Below are positions 22,390 to 34,429 of a stretch of 64,000 nucleotides of DNA, piece after piece. Numbering within the stretch: position 1 is the first letter of the stretch; each line of letters begins with the position of its first letter. The notes beneath the pieces are model-generated. The model saw only the letters and a list, made by a program, of their open reading frames with translations, did not search any database and was not told the DNA's origin. A program made the position numbers and the translations under genes. The DNA is from Yamagishiella unicocca. Its lineage: Eukaryota; Chlorophyta; Chlorophyceae; Chlamydomonadales; Volvocaceae. Where the stretch lies: the NCBI GenBank assembly GCA_003116995.1, contig BDSL01000021.1:434001-498000 (forward strand). The letters run 5' to 3'.

Positions 22390-24526
22390 TGCGTGGCTGG
22401 AAGGTCCCGACGGGTCGGGAATGATTTTTCGCTGCTGACAGCCATTGTTATGGCAGGCCAGCCTTAGGATGTTTGCTACAAACTATATTGTAGTGAGCAA
22501 GCCATGGCGCCCGTAGCCATGGCGCGCAAACATATGTACTCAACTCGGCGGCCTGGTGCGCTGTACGCGCGTCCGGCAGTCAGGTAATGAAAAGATGTCA
22601 TCATCGTCATCATGCCAATCGAGCCATTTAGCGTCGTGCGGCTGACGAGTAGCCTTGTGGGTTTCCTCTGGGTACTAGTGCGGCAGCGCCCGAGGGATGT
22701 ACCGGTAGGGTCGCACTGCCCCGTATTGCGGTGATCAAGATATGTTTTTTCATAGAATGTCTTGGTTCTGGCTGTGCCTGGTATGCATATCTCGCGCGTG
22801 GTTCCCATCCTAACCGCCAACCCGCGAGCTAGCTGGTGGGCTTCCCGCCACGGCGCACCCCGCACCCGGCTGTGTTCCACTGTTGCAGCTGTGGCACTTC
22901 ATCCGTTTCTGCACCAGGGTTTTGAGAGAGCGCACAGGAGAGTAATAACAGCGCAGTGTGGCTCGGCTGCCTGGCCGCCCCGGGGCGGCCTAGTTCGCCC
23001 GGTGTACAATAAGACCGCGTAAGATAATTAGGGGCGTGATGCCCGTGTACGACAGTGTACGATGATGCCGTCGTTGGCTGTCATGTGAGTTTACGTCTTT
23101 TGCCTTCGATTGGGCGATGTCGTTGTCCGTGTATACTATTGTATCGCCTCTTTGATGCTTATTGTTTGTATGCGTCGCTCTGCATCCTCTATTGATTGGC
23201 ATGCGTGAGCGCGTCCTGGTCATCGACTGCCTTGTTGTCGAAACGTCGATGAGGTGAATATACTATGTGAGGTATGGGTACTGCGTGTTTGGTGCGTTCA
23301 GCTTTCGTGACTTGGTGTGCCAGATACCAACCTGTTTTGATGCGCGTTGATTATTGACCGTCGGCGCCCTTCTCAGGGCTCGTACAGTCCTCAGAGCGCC
23401 CAGATAGTCCTCAGGAGACGTATGTTCTTCCAGGGCATGTCCTATACAATTCCAGTCGTGGTAGCGTGTAACTGTGATCCCAACCACAGCGAGCATCGGA
23501 AGGGAATCAGCACAGGAGGCAAAGCTCGGACTACTAGGTGCAGGAGAGGGGGAACCGCGGATTGGAAATAGTGCAGGAGCCCTCCTCGGTCGTACGCTGG
23601 TCCAGAACCGGGGCATGCTGACGCGTGGTTTGGGACGCCATACGTCAAAAGTAGTCACGTAAGTTACGGTTGCCTTGACGGTTTACGGTTGCATCATGAC
23701 GTCATTTCCGGTGCCGGACCCTCTGCAATGCCGGTTGGGCACTCGGGAGCCATTGGTGCAAGATTCTGGGCGATACAAGAGACCATGTTTTTCGGTAGCC
23801 CTAGCGGCGTTAACCGGGTTGCCCCAAAACCCTAAAAAAACCCAGCCTGTTTAGCAGCGGTAGCAGGCATGCACATTGCATGGCATGCCTTGGAGCGTCT
23901 TTCCTGCCTCCCACACATGACTGCTGACTGCTGCTGACTAGTGCCTTTGTGGCTGGCACTTGGTGCGGTCCTGTGCGGTGGGGCTGGGTTTCTCGTGGTT
24001 TCTGTCTCTTTCGCCTCATTCAGTGCCCGGCGCATGTACACCCGCTACGCGTTTTTCCATGCGAGTTATATGTGGAGCCAGAAGGTTGACGTATGGGCCG
24101 TTTGTGGAGCCAACATTCGTGGAGCGAACAGCATGGCACGACGTGGCGTACACATCGGGATATGAGTCAGCATTGAAACGCGGAGCCCATAGATGCGTAT
24201 GGACATAGATACGAAATGATATTACTTGACATTGAGTTCCCGAGACGACGGGGAAGGGAGATATCCCGATACCGTAAGTTGGTTTGCAAACTGAACGTCA
24301 AGCGTTCGTCACCAAACCGTAACCCCCTGCGGAGAGCTAGACGTGCCTGTCCTTTTCCAAAAAAAAGATGGTATGCATTCGACGCATATATAACTAACAG
24401 ATATTAGCACGCTGCTGACGGTCAAGGTTCACCGATATTGGCGACCGCCGGTCGCGAAATACCGGTATCGATTATTTCTAAGTAGGCCTGCCTTAACAAG
24501 CGTTTTCCGCCGTAATTTTCAACGGC
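22390..24526. other. Intergenic, no gene recognised
   Basis: This 2.1-kb stretch holds short low-bias open frames on both strands with no domain motif or phase-matched exons. A TGACGTCA-like palindrome lies near 23697, and a short repeat TACGGTTGC occurs twice nearby (23664-23692). Confidence 0.5.
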
Positions 24527-27500
24527 ATGGCTCGCCTCCAGGGGGCCGCCAGCTCGTATCGAGGCGCACCCGCCTTCTACGCCAGCCTGTCACGGCCTCA
24601 GCACGGTAACACTCGCATATGCCCAGGCGGACACAAGGATACGAAAGGGATAACGACAATCGTTACAGGTTTGTAGCTCTTGGCAGCAAGGTTCAAGTAA
24701 ATGACATGCCTACGACAGACCGGTTTCCAAGAAAACTGTGAACGCAGCCTGTTATGGATGCACACGTCGACGCTTGCACATTTTCAAAGCACGGGAAGTG
24801 CCCTAACGTCCTGTAAATTGCCTTTGAAGCAAGCTCCAAACTGTTTGCACGCTCGCGCACGACAGGAAGCTTGAGCAGAGCCTAGCAGAGTTTTCAATCA
24901 AGGGAGGCGTTGATACTTTTTGCGATGATGACGGAATCAGAAACCCTCTCAATGCCATACGACACCGTTTCACGCTTGTACGGCCTTTGCCTCATGCAAC
25001 CCCTGACCTGGTGACGCGCAGGTGGCCGGCCCCCGCAATGCGGTCGCAGCTTGTCCTTGTGCGGCCGCGGCATGGAGCTGCGTCGCTCCTTGACCACGGC
25101 GGCGGCGGTCAATGTTGTGGCTGAGGCAGCTGTGGCAGCTGTGGGAATCGCACCAGGCAAGTGGGCCCGCCTGGATGCAGCCATCCACACCACACGACCT
25201 AACGCAAGACACACGCACACACGCACACACACACGTGCATGCACCTCCCAACGGACTCACATATTCCTTCAGTTTCAGGCGATGTGCCCGATGGTTCTGC
25301 CTTTTGGTCTGGAACCCACTGTAACATTTACTACTACCGATACTGTTTTCGGCGGTCAACTCCGATACAGACCGTGCCCTCCATCCCCAAATACCCCCGT
25401 TACCCTCTTTACGCCTCTTTCTCTCCTCCTCCCCTTGCGGGTTTCCTCGTCTCCCTGCGGGTTTTCCCCTCTATCCCCTGCCCTGCAGACTTAGTGCATC
25501 TGTCCTTCACGCCAGTCCATGCGCTGCTGGGGGGCCTGATGCTGGGGATGGCCACTGCCGGCAAGCTGCTGCTGACGGGACGCATCCTGGGCATCTCCGG
25601 CTCCATCAGGCGCGTCCGAGCTTTAGGGTTTAGGATTCAGGGTTTTGGGCTGAACCAAAGCTAGAATGCGCTGCGGCCTGGCTTGCCAGCCGTCATAGGC
25701 ATGAAAAAACGGAGTAGCTGCTGCGGCAGCAGCACCTCCTCCATGCCGCAGCCATGTGGTTTTGGTTCGCCCTCCTCTTGAGCGTCTGAAGCACCATACG
25801 CTGTCTCCCCCCTCTAAACTCGCGTGTGGAGGTGCGGGACGTGACGGCGCGTGAGTGACCCCCTTGCTGCCTCCCCGGCTCCCGCGCACGCAACCACAGA
25901 GGGCTGGTCGACAACGACTTTGCCCCATGGCGCTTCGCCTTCCTGGGCGGGACGGTGGCGGGCAGCGTGTCGCTGCTGGGGCTCATCCCAGAGGCGTTTG
26001 AGATGATGCGTGCGAGTTGCCCGGTGGGTGCTGCTGGGTGCTGCTGCCCGCCGCTGTGTGCTGCGGCCGCTCGGTGGGTGCTGCTGCCGCCTGGTGGGCT
26101 CTCCTGCCGCCTGCCGCCTACCGGGCGCACGCACCGCTCCAGCTAGCACGCAACCCCAACTGCTGTTGGAGTCACCTCTTCGCTCCAGCTAGTAATGCCT
26201 TTGTCGCCTTTGTCATCTTTCAGCGGCTTTTTCCTCTATCTCGCCCACTCCAGCCGGGGCAATTGCCGCGGCAGTAATACCGTCTGAAGCTCGACCCCCG
26301 CAAGCAACGCACCCTCAGCCCCTAGCCCCGACTCCCGAGCCCGCCCTCCTGCGTCTTGCCCTGCTGCGGCGTCTTCCCCCTTTGGCCACCCCTCGTTCGC
26401 GCAGCTCTGGCGCGCGGTCCTCAGCGGCCTGCTGGTGGGCTTGGGGACCTCCATGGGCAACGGCTGCACCTCGGGGCACGGCATCTGCGGCACCGCGCGC
26501 CTCTCCACCCGCAGCATGGCCTTCACCGCCGCCTTCATGACCAGCGGCATGGCGGCCGCCACCGCCGCGCACTCCGCGCGCTGCGCCGGCATCGCACCTC
26601 TTGCACCGCCGCTGCAGCTGCCCAGCCCGGTCGAGTGGCAGATGGCGGCGATGCTGCTAGCTGGCACCGCGGCCGCGTTCTTGACCTTGGCGCTTGCAGC
26701 CCGGGTGGTGGCGGTGGGCGCGCCCGCGCCTGAGGCGGTGGCAGCGGCAGCCGCCGTGCCGGCACCGGCGCCGCAGCCTGCGGCGTCGCGACCGGGCTTG
26801 GAGCTGGCATCGGAGTTCGTGGCGGGGACGGCGTTTGCTATTGGGCTGGGATTCTCTGGTATGGCGCACCCGACAAAGGTACGGCAGCGCTTGGCTCCCG
26901 CTCGGTCACCCATGAGTCGCCCCCTGCCGTGATGTTTCGCCTGACCCCGGTGGGGCTACCGTAAGCTGCACTGCGTCCAACTCATTCCCACCCGCCCACC
27001 CATACACTCATCACTGGCAAACACGCGCGTTTCTACGCCACCCGCAAGTGCTGACGCGCTGGCCCCCGCCCCCTGGTGGCCTTCCCCCCGTCCCAATGCT
27101 CCAGCATGCGCCCACATCCTCGCTGTCCGCCGACCATGCGCCCACTATCTTGTCGTTTTTCGTCACCGGTTTTCACACCACCCTCCCCCCAGGTTGTGGC
27201 CTTCCTCAGCCCGCTGTACCCCGCCTGGGACCTGACGCTGCCCTTCGTGATGGCGGGCGCAGTGGCGGTGGCACTGGTGGCGTTCCAGGGCGTCATGCGG
27301 TTCAAGTGAGCGATCAGCGGCATGTGTTTATATGTGTGTGTGTGGGTTTCCATCGTAGGGGAAACCACGTGTTCATACCTCGCCGCCCGCCTTCCGCTCC
27401 TTCGGGGCGACCCTGATCCTTCGATCAGGACCTGCGGCCATCCAGCTCTGACCCTCTCCCCCCTCATACAACTGCAGCACACGCCCCACCCTGTCCCCTG

Positions 27501-27989
27501 TCTTCCCTGCAGGATGAGCCCCAAGCCGCTCTTCACGCCGCGTTTCCAGCTGCCCACATCCAACACCATTGACGCCCGGCTGCTGCTGGGCGGAGTGCTG
27601 TTCGGCGCGGGGTGGGGCATCTCGGGACTGTGCCCCGGCCCTGCGCTGCTCAACGCAGCGGTACACCAGGTGGGGCGGAGGGCGGCAGCGGGGAGGCTGG
27701 TCGGGGCTCCCGGGGGGGGGTAAGGCTGCCGGACGTTGGAGGCATGGGCAGCTCGTCGAGGCTTGTAGGGCGAGCCTGCAGGGGCTGCACTGCTGGGCGC
27801 TCCTCCTTCCCCCCGTCGTAGTCCAGACCGTACCGCAAACGGCACCCTCTCACCGCCAACCTGCCGCCACGTAATTCCCTTCCCTGGAGCCAGGACCCCC
27901 ACATCTACGCCTACCTTGTCGCCATGCTGGCGGGCATGGCGCTGGAGCCGAGGCTGCTGGCTGGCTGGCTGGCGGCGCCACAGAAGTGA
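24527..27989 (+). CDS. YeeE/YedE (TsuA-type) sulfur-compound transporter, organelle-targeted
   Basis: Eight exons, 24527-24605, 25022-25156, 25489-25609, 25900-26023, 26405-26878, 27193-27305, 27513-27669 and 27894-27989, join to 432 aa. Residues 1 to about 60 ([20 protein letters not shown], then Arg/Ser-rich) look like a plastid or mitochondrial leader. The rest is hydrophobic helices in two similar halves. Half 1 has [29 protein letters not shown] and the signature [18 protein letters not shown]. Half 2 has [20 protein letters not shown]. These Gly/Cys motifs are those of YeeE/YedE (DUF395), where bacterial TsuA takes up thiosulfate through conserved cysteines. Substrate and membrane here are inferred. 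Two introns appear to use GC donors (GCAAGT at 25157, GCGCGT at 25610). The 5' two exons rest on phase agreement and leader-like composition only. Confidence 0.83.
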
Positions 27990-28140
27990 TGAGGAGCAGC
28001 ACGACAGGTTAATAAACAGCACTATAGACGCGCCGGGGCAAGATAGAGGCCAGCCGCAGGCGGCCAGCGGTCGCAGGAGCTCTGGTTTGTGGAGCATGTT
28101 GGGATCAGGGTTCACGTCGTTAAGGAACGGAACCTCGGAT

Positions 28141-28196
28141 GAAGAGAGCTTACGTTTAAAACCCCAAAAAACTAAGAAGAGAGCTTACGTTTAAAA
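28141..28196. repeat. Direct repeat, two 21-bp copies
   Basis: An identical 21-bp sequence (starting GAAGAGAGCTTACG, ending TTTAAAA) occurs at 28141-28161 and 28176-28196, shortly after the transporter stop codon. Confidence 0.9.
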
Positions 28197-28427
28197 TTTA
28201 ATGCGCGTTGCAGTCCATCGCATGCGGGATGTGCAAGTGTGTAGGGTTGTGATGTGACACCGACTGGATGCGGCTGCCGGGGAACTGAAGTCGTAGGTTA
28301 CAGGAGCAGCGGAATGGAAGCATGGCGTGGTTGCGGTTGTGCGCCATAAGGAGTACGTAAACCTAGCAGTTGTTAACGCTTCCTTTCCGTTTTCACGAAA
28401 GGGAGGGAGGGCCGCACTGGGTTGCTA

Positions 28428-28432
28428 TGTAA
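28428..28432 (+). terminator. Possible TGTAA polyadenylation signal of the YeeE/YedE gene
   Basis: This TGTAA lies 439 nt after the stop codon. It is a weak assignment. Confidence 0.2.
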
Positions 28433-29012
28433 TAACTGCAGTCCAGAGCTCCCAGGGATCTGCAATCAGCCGTACACGGCCGTGCTATCCAATAGGCTAT
28501 GTCCCATAGGTTACGGTCAGAGTAGGATCATGCAGATGACGCGACCCTGGCGTGCCACACGTAAGAAAAACGTGGCACTGAAGCCCTCGTCCGTCCTCCT
28601 TACGGAGTGCACATTAGAGGTGACAGGATCCAGTTGGACCTCCTGTCCAGTCCAGCCCTGGCTGTCAGTAGAAAGACGCGCGGAATCACGCACCGGGCGG
28701 GGTCGAGTCACATGTCCGGAACTAAACAACGCTCACTTTGACGTTTGGAAGCTCAGTGACGCTTTCCATTTCGACACACCCCAGATCGTAATCACCGCCT
28801 CCCCCATGCATGATGCAACAACGTACGGCGCCGACATGCAATAACGTACGGCGCCGATTCGCACGGCTCCTCCGCCAGCTGCTGCTGGAGCCTGCTTTGC
28901 GCGCCAGTCCTTATCGTACTGCAGTCGCGTGTCACAGCCACGACTGCCGCCACTGCCGCCATCACCAAACGAAGCACCCAGCGGCCTCAGTGAACACACC
29001 CCTTCAGCACCG

Positions 29013-32000
29013 CTACTGCCCTCCTGCTAGCCGTTGACGTGTCAGCGCGTTACGCTCCGCAAGCAGCTGCGACAGTGCCGCCTCCGCCAGCCGCCCCGGT
29101 GACCCCCCTGCCACCGGTTCGGCTGCCAGGCCAATCCCGCCCCCGCCGCCCCCGCCGGATCCAGCGGTTGATGGACGCAGCGAGGGGGCCAGCGAGCCTC
29201 CGCCTCCGCCGCCTCCTCCTCCGCTGCCCGCCGCTGCCTCGACGGCCATTCTCGCCGGCGCCGCCGGCAGTAGCTTCCCGGTGGTGCTCAGCCTCACGCC
29301 GCTCGACAGGGCGCGACTCGCTACGGCGTGACCCAGCTCCGCCAAGCGGCCCGTGGTGGCGCTACTGCCGCCGCTGGTGCCGTACGACGTGCCGGACGTC
29401 GGCGGACGGCTGGCGGCGCCGTTGCCCGACGCGCTCCTCGCCGCCGCCGTCCCGCCAGCGTCGGCGGCGCCGCCGTTGAGGTCAGACGTCGTGGGCCCGG
29501 GGGCCCCGCCGCCCCCGCCCATCTGCAACACATTGCGCAGCTGGTCCACAGTGAGGGTTTTGCTATTGCTGCTGGTTTGGGGCCGGAAGCCACCGCCGCC
29601 CCCGCCGCCTGGCGTCGGCGGCGGGCCCGTTGCCACGGCCCCCATCGACGGCATGACAGCCATGAGGACGTCGTGGGGAGTGAAGGGGTTGGCCGCAGCG
29701 GCAGCCGCCGCCGCCGTCGCCCTGCCGCCGCTGGGCTGTAGCGCACCAGCTGATAGCGCCCTCTGCTGCTGCCGCCGCCCGCCGTGCCCTGCGGCCACCG
29801 CTGAACCGCCGCCGCCAGGGGGACCTCGGTACGTTGTACCCATGCCTACGCTGCTGCTGGTGCCTGGGCGGTAGCCGCCCTGGCGGCTCGCGCCGCCGGG
29901 GCCCGTGGAAGCTGCGGACGCCCACGCCCCTGTGCGGCCCAGCCCTCGTCCCACCGAACCGCTCCCCCCTGGATCCGGTTCCAGCAGTTGCAGCCGCTCG
30001 TGCAGCAGCGTGTTCTCCCTTCGCAGCTCCTCCAGCTCAATCAGCGCTGACGTTGAGGCGGTGTACACGCCCGCCTCACCGCCGCCGTCTCCGAGACCCG
30101 ACGCCCGTTCCCCCAGCTGACCCGCGGGTCGGTAGCCCGAAGGTCCCTGGCGGTGCACGTCCGACACGAGCGCCTCCAGCATCGACAGCCGGTCGCGCAG
30201 CCGCGCGTCCTCCGCCATGAGGCTGTCGTACTCGGTGCGCAGCGACTCCAGGGAGGTGCACGTGCGCGCGTAGGCCGAGCGCAGCCCTCCCAGCGCCGAC
30301 GAGGAGGCCACTGCCACCCTGCTCGCCTCAATCACCGACCGCACCAACACCTCCACGTCCGAAGCGCGCAGCCGACTGGCATACGCGACCTCGTCTTCAC
30401 CGCCGAAGGCGGCGGCGGCGGCGGCCGCCGCGGCGCCCGGCGCCTGCGGCGCCGCGGCGGCGCCAGCCGCCGCCGCCGGCTTGGATCCAGCGCCGCCGGC
30501 GAACGCCGGCGCGCCGCCGCCGGCGGCGGCGGCCAGGTGAGGCGGCAGCGGCGGCGGCGCCTCCCCCGCCGCCTCCAGCTGCTGACGCAGGAAGGCCACC
30601 TCCGCACGCAGCTCTCGGATGAGGCGACTGCGGGGGTCCTCGTTCACCGCCACCTGGAGGGCGTTTCGGGATTTGGGTTTTAGGGTTTCCGCTCCGATTC
30701 GGTGCCTGTCACCCACACGAGACAGCATAGTGCAGGAAATAAAAACCCGAAGCCGGAAAACACGCCGCAACCCCCCGAAAACGCGTCTCAAACCGCCGAC
30801 GCGCCTGGTTAGTGATCCGACGCGCCCGAGCCGCGTAGTCCAGTGTGCTGGCGTTCTCCTCGAGGAAGCGATCCGAGGGGGAGAGGCACGCCAGCATGAG
30901 CGTGAGGCTGTTGCCACCCAGGGAGTGCTTGAGCAGGCAGGTCAGCTTGGAGTCACGGTACGGCACGTGGGGCGCCACCGCAGCGGCCCGCTGCGGCTGC
31001 GACTGGGACTGCGGCGGCGGCGGCGGCGGTGTAGTGCCGGCAGCGGCATCGGTGAGGGCTGTGATGACCTGGCGCAGAGTGAAGAGGGACTTGTTGATGG
31101 CGACGCTCTCGTCACGGAGGGCTCCTGGCGGGAGGGGGGTTTAGGATTTTAGGGTTTCAGTGCGGGGAAAGAAAAGAAGAGAGGGGGCATGAGGGTACGG
31201 AGGAGCAGGCTGCTGCTTGGGGGCACCCAGACCTGGCTACTTTTTAAGTAGCCGCATGGGGGAGTGGGCCCGGTCCCGGTAGCCCTCCGCGCCCGCTGCT
31301 AGACCTGGCACACCACATTCCCGCCACCACCCCCGCCCGCTTTCTATGGTATGTAACCGGATCTTCTCGCCCTCTCCCTCCCCCCCGAGTCCGCACCCAC
31401 CCTCCGTCGCGCCCGTGAGCGCCGCCCGCTCCGAGCCCGCCAGGTCCACTAGCGTCAGCTTAGCTGTGCGCTGCTCCAGGGGGGACGCAGCGGGCGCGGA
31501 GGCCACATGCAGCGTGAAGATGCAGTGGGAGCGGCTGGAGGCGGCGTTCAGGCGGTGGGATGACATGACCTGGCGGAGGGGGAAGGGGGGAGAGGTTTAG
31601 GGTGTTACGGGGTGGGCAGAGGAGCGGGTGACGTTCGAGGTGGGAGTGAAAGGGAGTGCGGGGCGGGCGGGGGGAGGTGCGGGCTAGCAGTTGGGTGCAG
31701 GCAGGCGAAATGAGCGAGGGGACATGGGCCGGCCCCGGGTGAGCCGCCGCTCGTTCAGCAAACCTCCTTCCCATCCAGATGTAGCCCGTCCCTGGAGCGC
31801 ATGATGGAACCCTCGGCTGTACGGCCGCCTCATGTCGTGCCGTACCTTGTTCGCCACCCCCGCCTGGAAGGCGCTGGTGGCCTCCTCCGCGGTCTCCACC
31901 TCAGGCTGCAGGAAGGGGGTTGTGGGTTGTCGGTTGTGGGTTGCGGTACGACACGAGGGGCACACAAGGGTGTCGTCATCGTCATCACCATCATCACCGC

Positions 32001-33963
32001 CCATCTGCTAAGGCGCCAAGCACCAGCACCAGCACATCGTGCCAATCTAGGGAGCTAGGTACAGTACACGCTCCCGTGCACTACACTACAGTGCCCCGCA
32101 CTACAGTGCCCCGCACCAGCCTCACCGTGAACAGGTTCTCTAGGTGGAACTCCTCCTGTTGGGACCAGCGCAGCCGCAGCGCCCCCCCTGCAGCCACACC
32201 ACCCGGGCCCGCCGCGCGGCGACCACCCGCGCTCCCCCCCGGCAGGCCCCCGAGGGTGGCGGGGTTGAGCAGGTCGTACACCTGCTCCCTATAGATCTGT
32301 ACGAACGAGCACCTGTGGCCGCAGGCACGGGCAGGCGGCGGATGGAGGAGCGGAGGAAGGGAGCAGGAGAGCGTTCAGGACGACGAGCTGAGCAGCTCTG
32401 GTTGGGCGCTGGCTAGCCGTGCATTGCACACGCAAAAGGTGTCGTCCTGTTCTGTGGGCCACAGAACCCCTGGGGAGGGCAGGTTGTAAGGAAAACCCGT
32501 GTGGCCTGGGAAAAGGAGGGAGGGGGGGAGGGGTCAACCGCACCTGACGGTGAACCGCCGGTCGCGGTTCCTAGCCACCAACGCAAACAGCTCCCGTACG
32601 GCACGCGGCGTAAGGCCCAGCTGCTCATCTGGAGTGGCTGAGAAGTCCGCCTGGGGCGCGGTGGCGGTGGCGGCGGCCGCGCGCGCTGCGCCGCCGCGGC
32701 CGCCGGGGCTGCCCGCCGCCGCCACTGCCTTGCCGCCCGACCCGTGGGCCACGTAGCGGTATCCCTCCATCGTGTACGTCTTACCCGAGCCTGCGTGGAT
32801 GGGGGTTAGATAAGAGAACCGGTAACTCGACTGGATGGGGGATACTCGTTGTGTGGGCAGGATACCACTGGGCATCGGCCACCGTGGGGCCGGACGGGCG
32901 CTAGGACGCCAGGTCAGGTTGCCTGGCATCCGGGGGCATGGCTGACGGAAGTGGCGCCTAAAGCGCCCGGCGAAAGCATGTCCTCGCCGTCCTCCAGCTG
33001 GGACCCAGCTTCCCACGGGTTTCCTCTAAGCCCACGATCCCACCCAGACAGGACGCACCGGCCTCCCTAAACCCACCCTCCTCTTGCCGTTTCAACGGAT
33101 TTTTCTTCGTACACGGGTTTGTCTCGCTAGCCACCTCGTTCTCACGAGGTCCTGTCGTTTCCACGAGGTTCCCGCTACCCGGTCACCCACTCACCCACCC
33201 ACCGTCAGTTCTAAACGGTTTTTCCTCGCATCCACGGGCCTTCCTCGAAACCCACCCACCGCCTCTGCCGTGCTACGGGCTTCCTCTCCACCCACCCATA
33301 CACGCACCCGTCTGGCCATATGCGAACACGGTGGCATGGTAGCCGGCAACCACCGACGACACCATGTCCGCCAAGCCAACCCTGCCGTACAGCTCGTCCT
33401 GCGCGTCGCGACGGTTGTTGGTTTTCGCCCACAGCGGCAGGGAGGGTTGATGGTTGGCTCGGGGCATTAACGACAAGGGGGTCCAAGCGACGGGGGCCCC
33501 GCCGCCGGCCCCCTGAAGGTGTCTTTGAGGTGCCTCTGCTTGCCAGCGCGGGAGGTCCAGGGAAGGGGGCCCACACAAGAGGCGCCGCGCATTGTGTTTC
33601 GTGCGAGGCACGTGATGGTGAGGCGGTGCCCCGCCCCGAGGGCCTCACGCCCTCCCTGGCGCTGTCGCAGGCGTCCTGCCCCGCGGTTGCCGCGTCCTCA
33701 ACCCCACTGAGCCCCGCCTCTGCGCAAACCTCACGTGGGCCCGCACCCACAGATGTGCCCACCTGCGGGACATCTGGGCCGAACACATGGTCAAACGTGT
33801 AGCGCCGCGCCGTACGCCGGTCGTTGCCGCTGGCGAGGAGCACCTCGTTGGGCCGGCCAGGATCAAGCTGCAGGAGTGAAGTTCCTGTGTTGCTATCGCT
33901 GGGGAGGGAAGGTCTCACGCGGACGGCGACACGGATGGATTTGTTATGCCCGGAGGCTTCCAT
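29013..33963 (-). CDS. Kinesin with N-terminal motor
   Basis: Eight exons, 33963-33763, 33398-33308, 32790-32544, 32312-32126, 31905-31846, 31569-31401, 31124-30805 and 30653-29013, join to 971 aa. The motor starts at residue 10 (IRVAVRVRPS). It has the P-loop GQTGSGKT (about 95-102, formed across an exon join), CSFVQIYREQVYDLLNPA, switch I NAASSRSH (about 270), switch II DLAGSE (about 304) and VPYRDSKLTCLLKHSLGGNS, ending near 425. The neck VAVNEDPRSRLIRELRAEV resembles the NEDP-x-x-R-LIRELR neck of kinesin-3-type motors. An Ala/Gly/Pro/Gln-rich loop is inserted after the P-loop and another before VPYRDSK. The tail has short coiled coils (TEYDSLMAEDARLRDRLSML; LIELEELRRENTLLHERLQ) in low-complexity sequence. 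The neck join uses a GC donor at 30804. No FHA or PH domain is visible, so the subfamily is open. Confidence 0.9.
33083..33123 (-). repeat. Dispersed intronic element, copy A
   Basis: In the minus direction it reads AACCCGTGTACGAAGAAAAA then TCCGTTGAAACGGC. It lies in kinesin intron 32791-33307 and matches copies B to E. Confidence 0.7.
33196..33255 (-). repeat. Dispersed intronic element, copy B
   Basis: In the minus direction: GGTTTCGAGGAAGGCCCGTG, then GATGCGAGGAAAAACCGTTT, then AGAAC. It lies in the same kinesin intron as copy A, about 110 bp away, and closely matches copy C. Confidence 0.8.
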
Positions 33964-34429
33964 TGCCGTTGGCCCAGCCGCATTGCTGGGCCCCAGCGAG
34001 CAAACAATTAGAACGGCTTAGTGTCGTCTATGGTGCCCTTTTTCCTCGGAAGGAAGCGGAGGTACTCAAAGACCTTCGGGACTACCTGCTGGACGAGAGA
34101 GTCCTAACATGAGAAAGGAGTAAATTCCATGTGCAAAAATTGAATATGTAACAACTACGTTTGCCCTGTCAAAGATTTCCAGCCGTTATACGGTAGTTCA
34201 GAACTGTATTAATCAAACCGATGTTTTAAACGTACAACACCTTAGTGAGGTAGCTGCAACATCTGCGAAGGATACTTTTCAGGATTGCGTAAGTAGTAGG
34301 TCCTCTGATTCAAGGCCGAACGGTGCTGCTCCCAGGAACGGCGATGTCGGTGACATCGGCCGCTTCGTGGGAGCCTTGGTTGTGGTCGCAACTGCGTCAA
34401 GTCTCCCCTTAGGCCATCAAATCTTATTG
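33964..34429. other. Divergent intergenic region between kinesin and GH63 genes
   Basis: About 470 bp, AT-richer around 34120-34300, presumably carrying both promoters. No clear TATA box was found at the expected spacing for either gene. Confidence 0.4.

Larger units (their letters stand above)
27990..29012. other. Convergent intergenic region
   Basis: This lies between the 3' ends of the transporter (+) and kinesin (-) genes. It holds the 21-bp direct repeat and a 15-bp direct repeat containing ACGTACGGCGCCGA near 28828-28859. No gene was recognised. Confidence 0.5.

Noticed and set aside
22476..23658. Minus-strand frames of 134 and 131 aa
   Set aside because: No motif and no phase-consistent neighbours; composition like spacer DNA.
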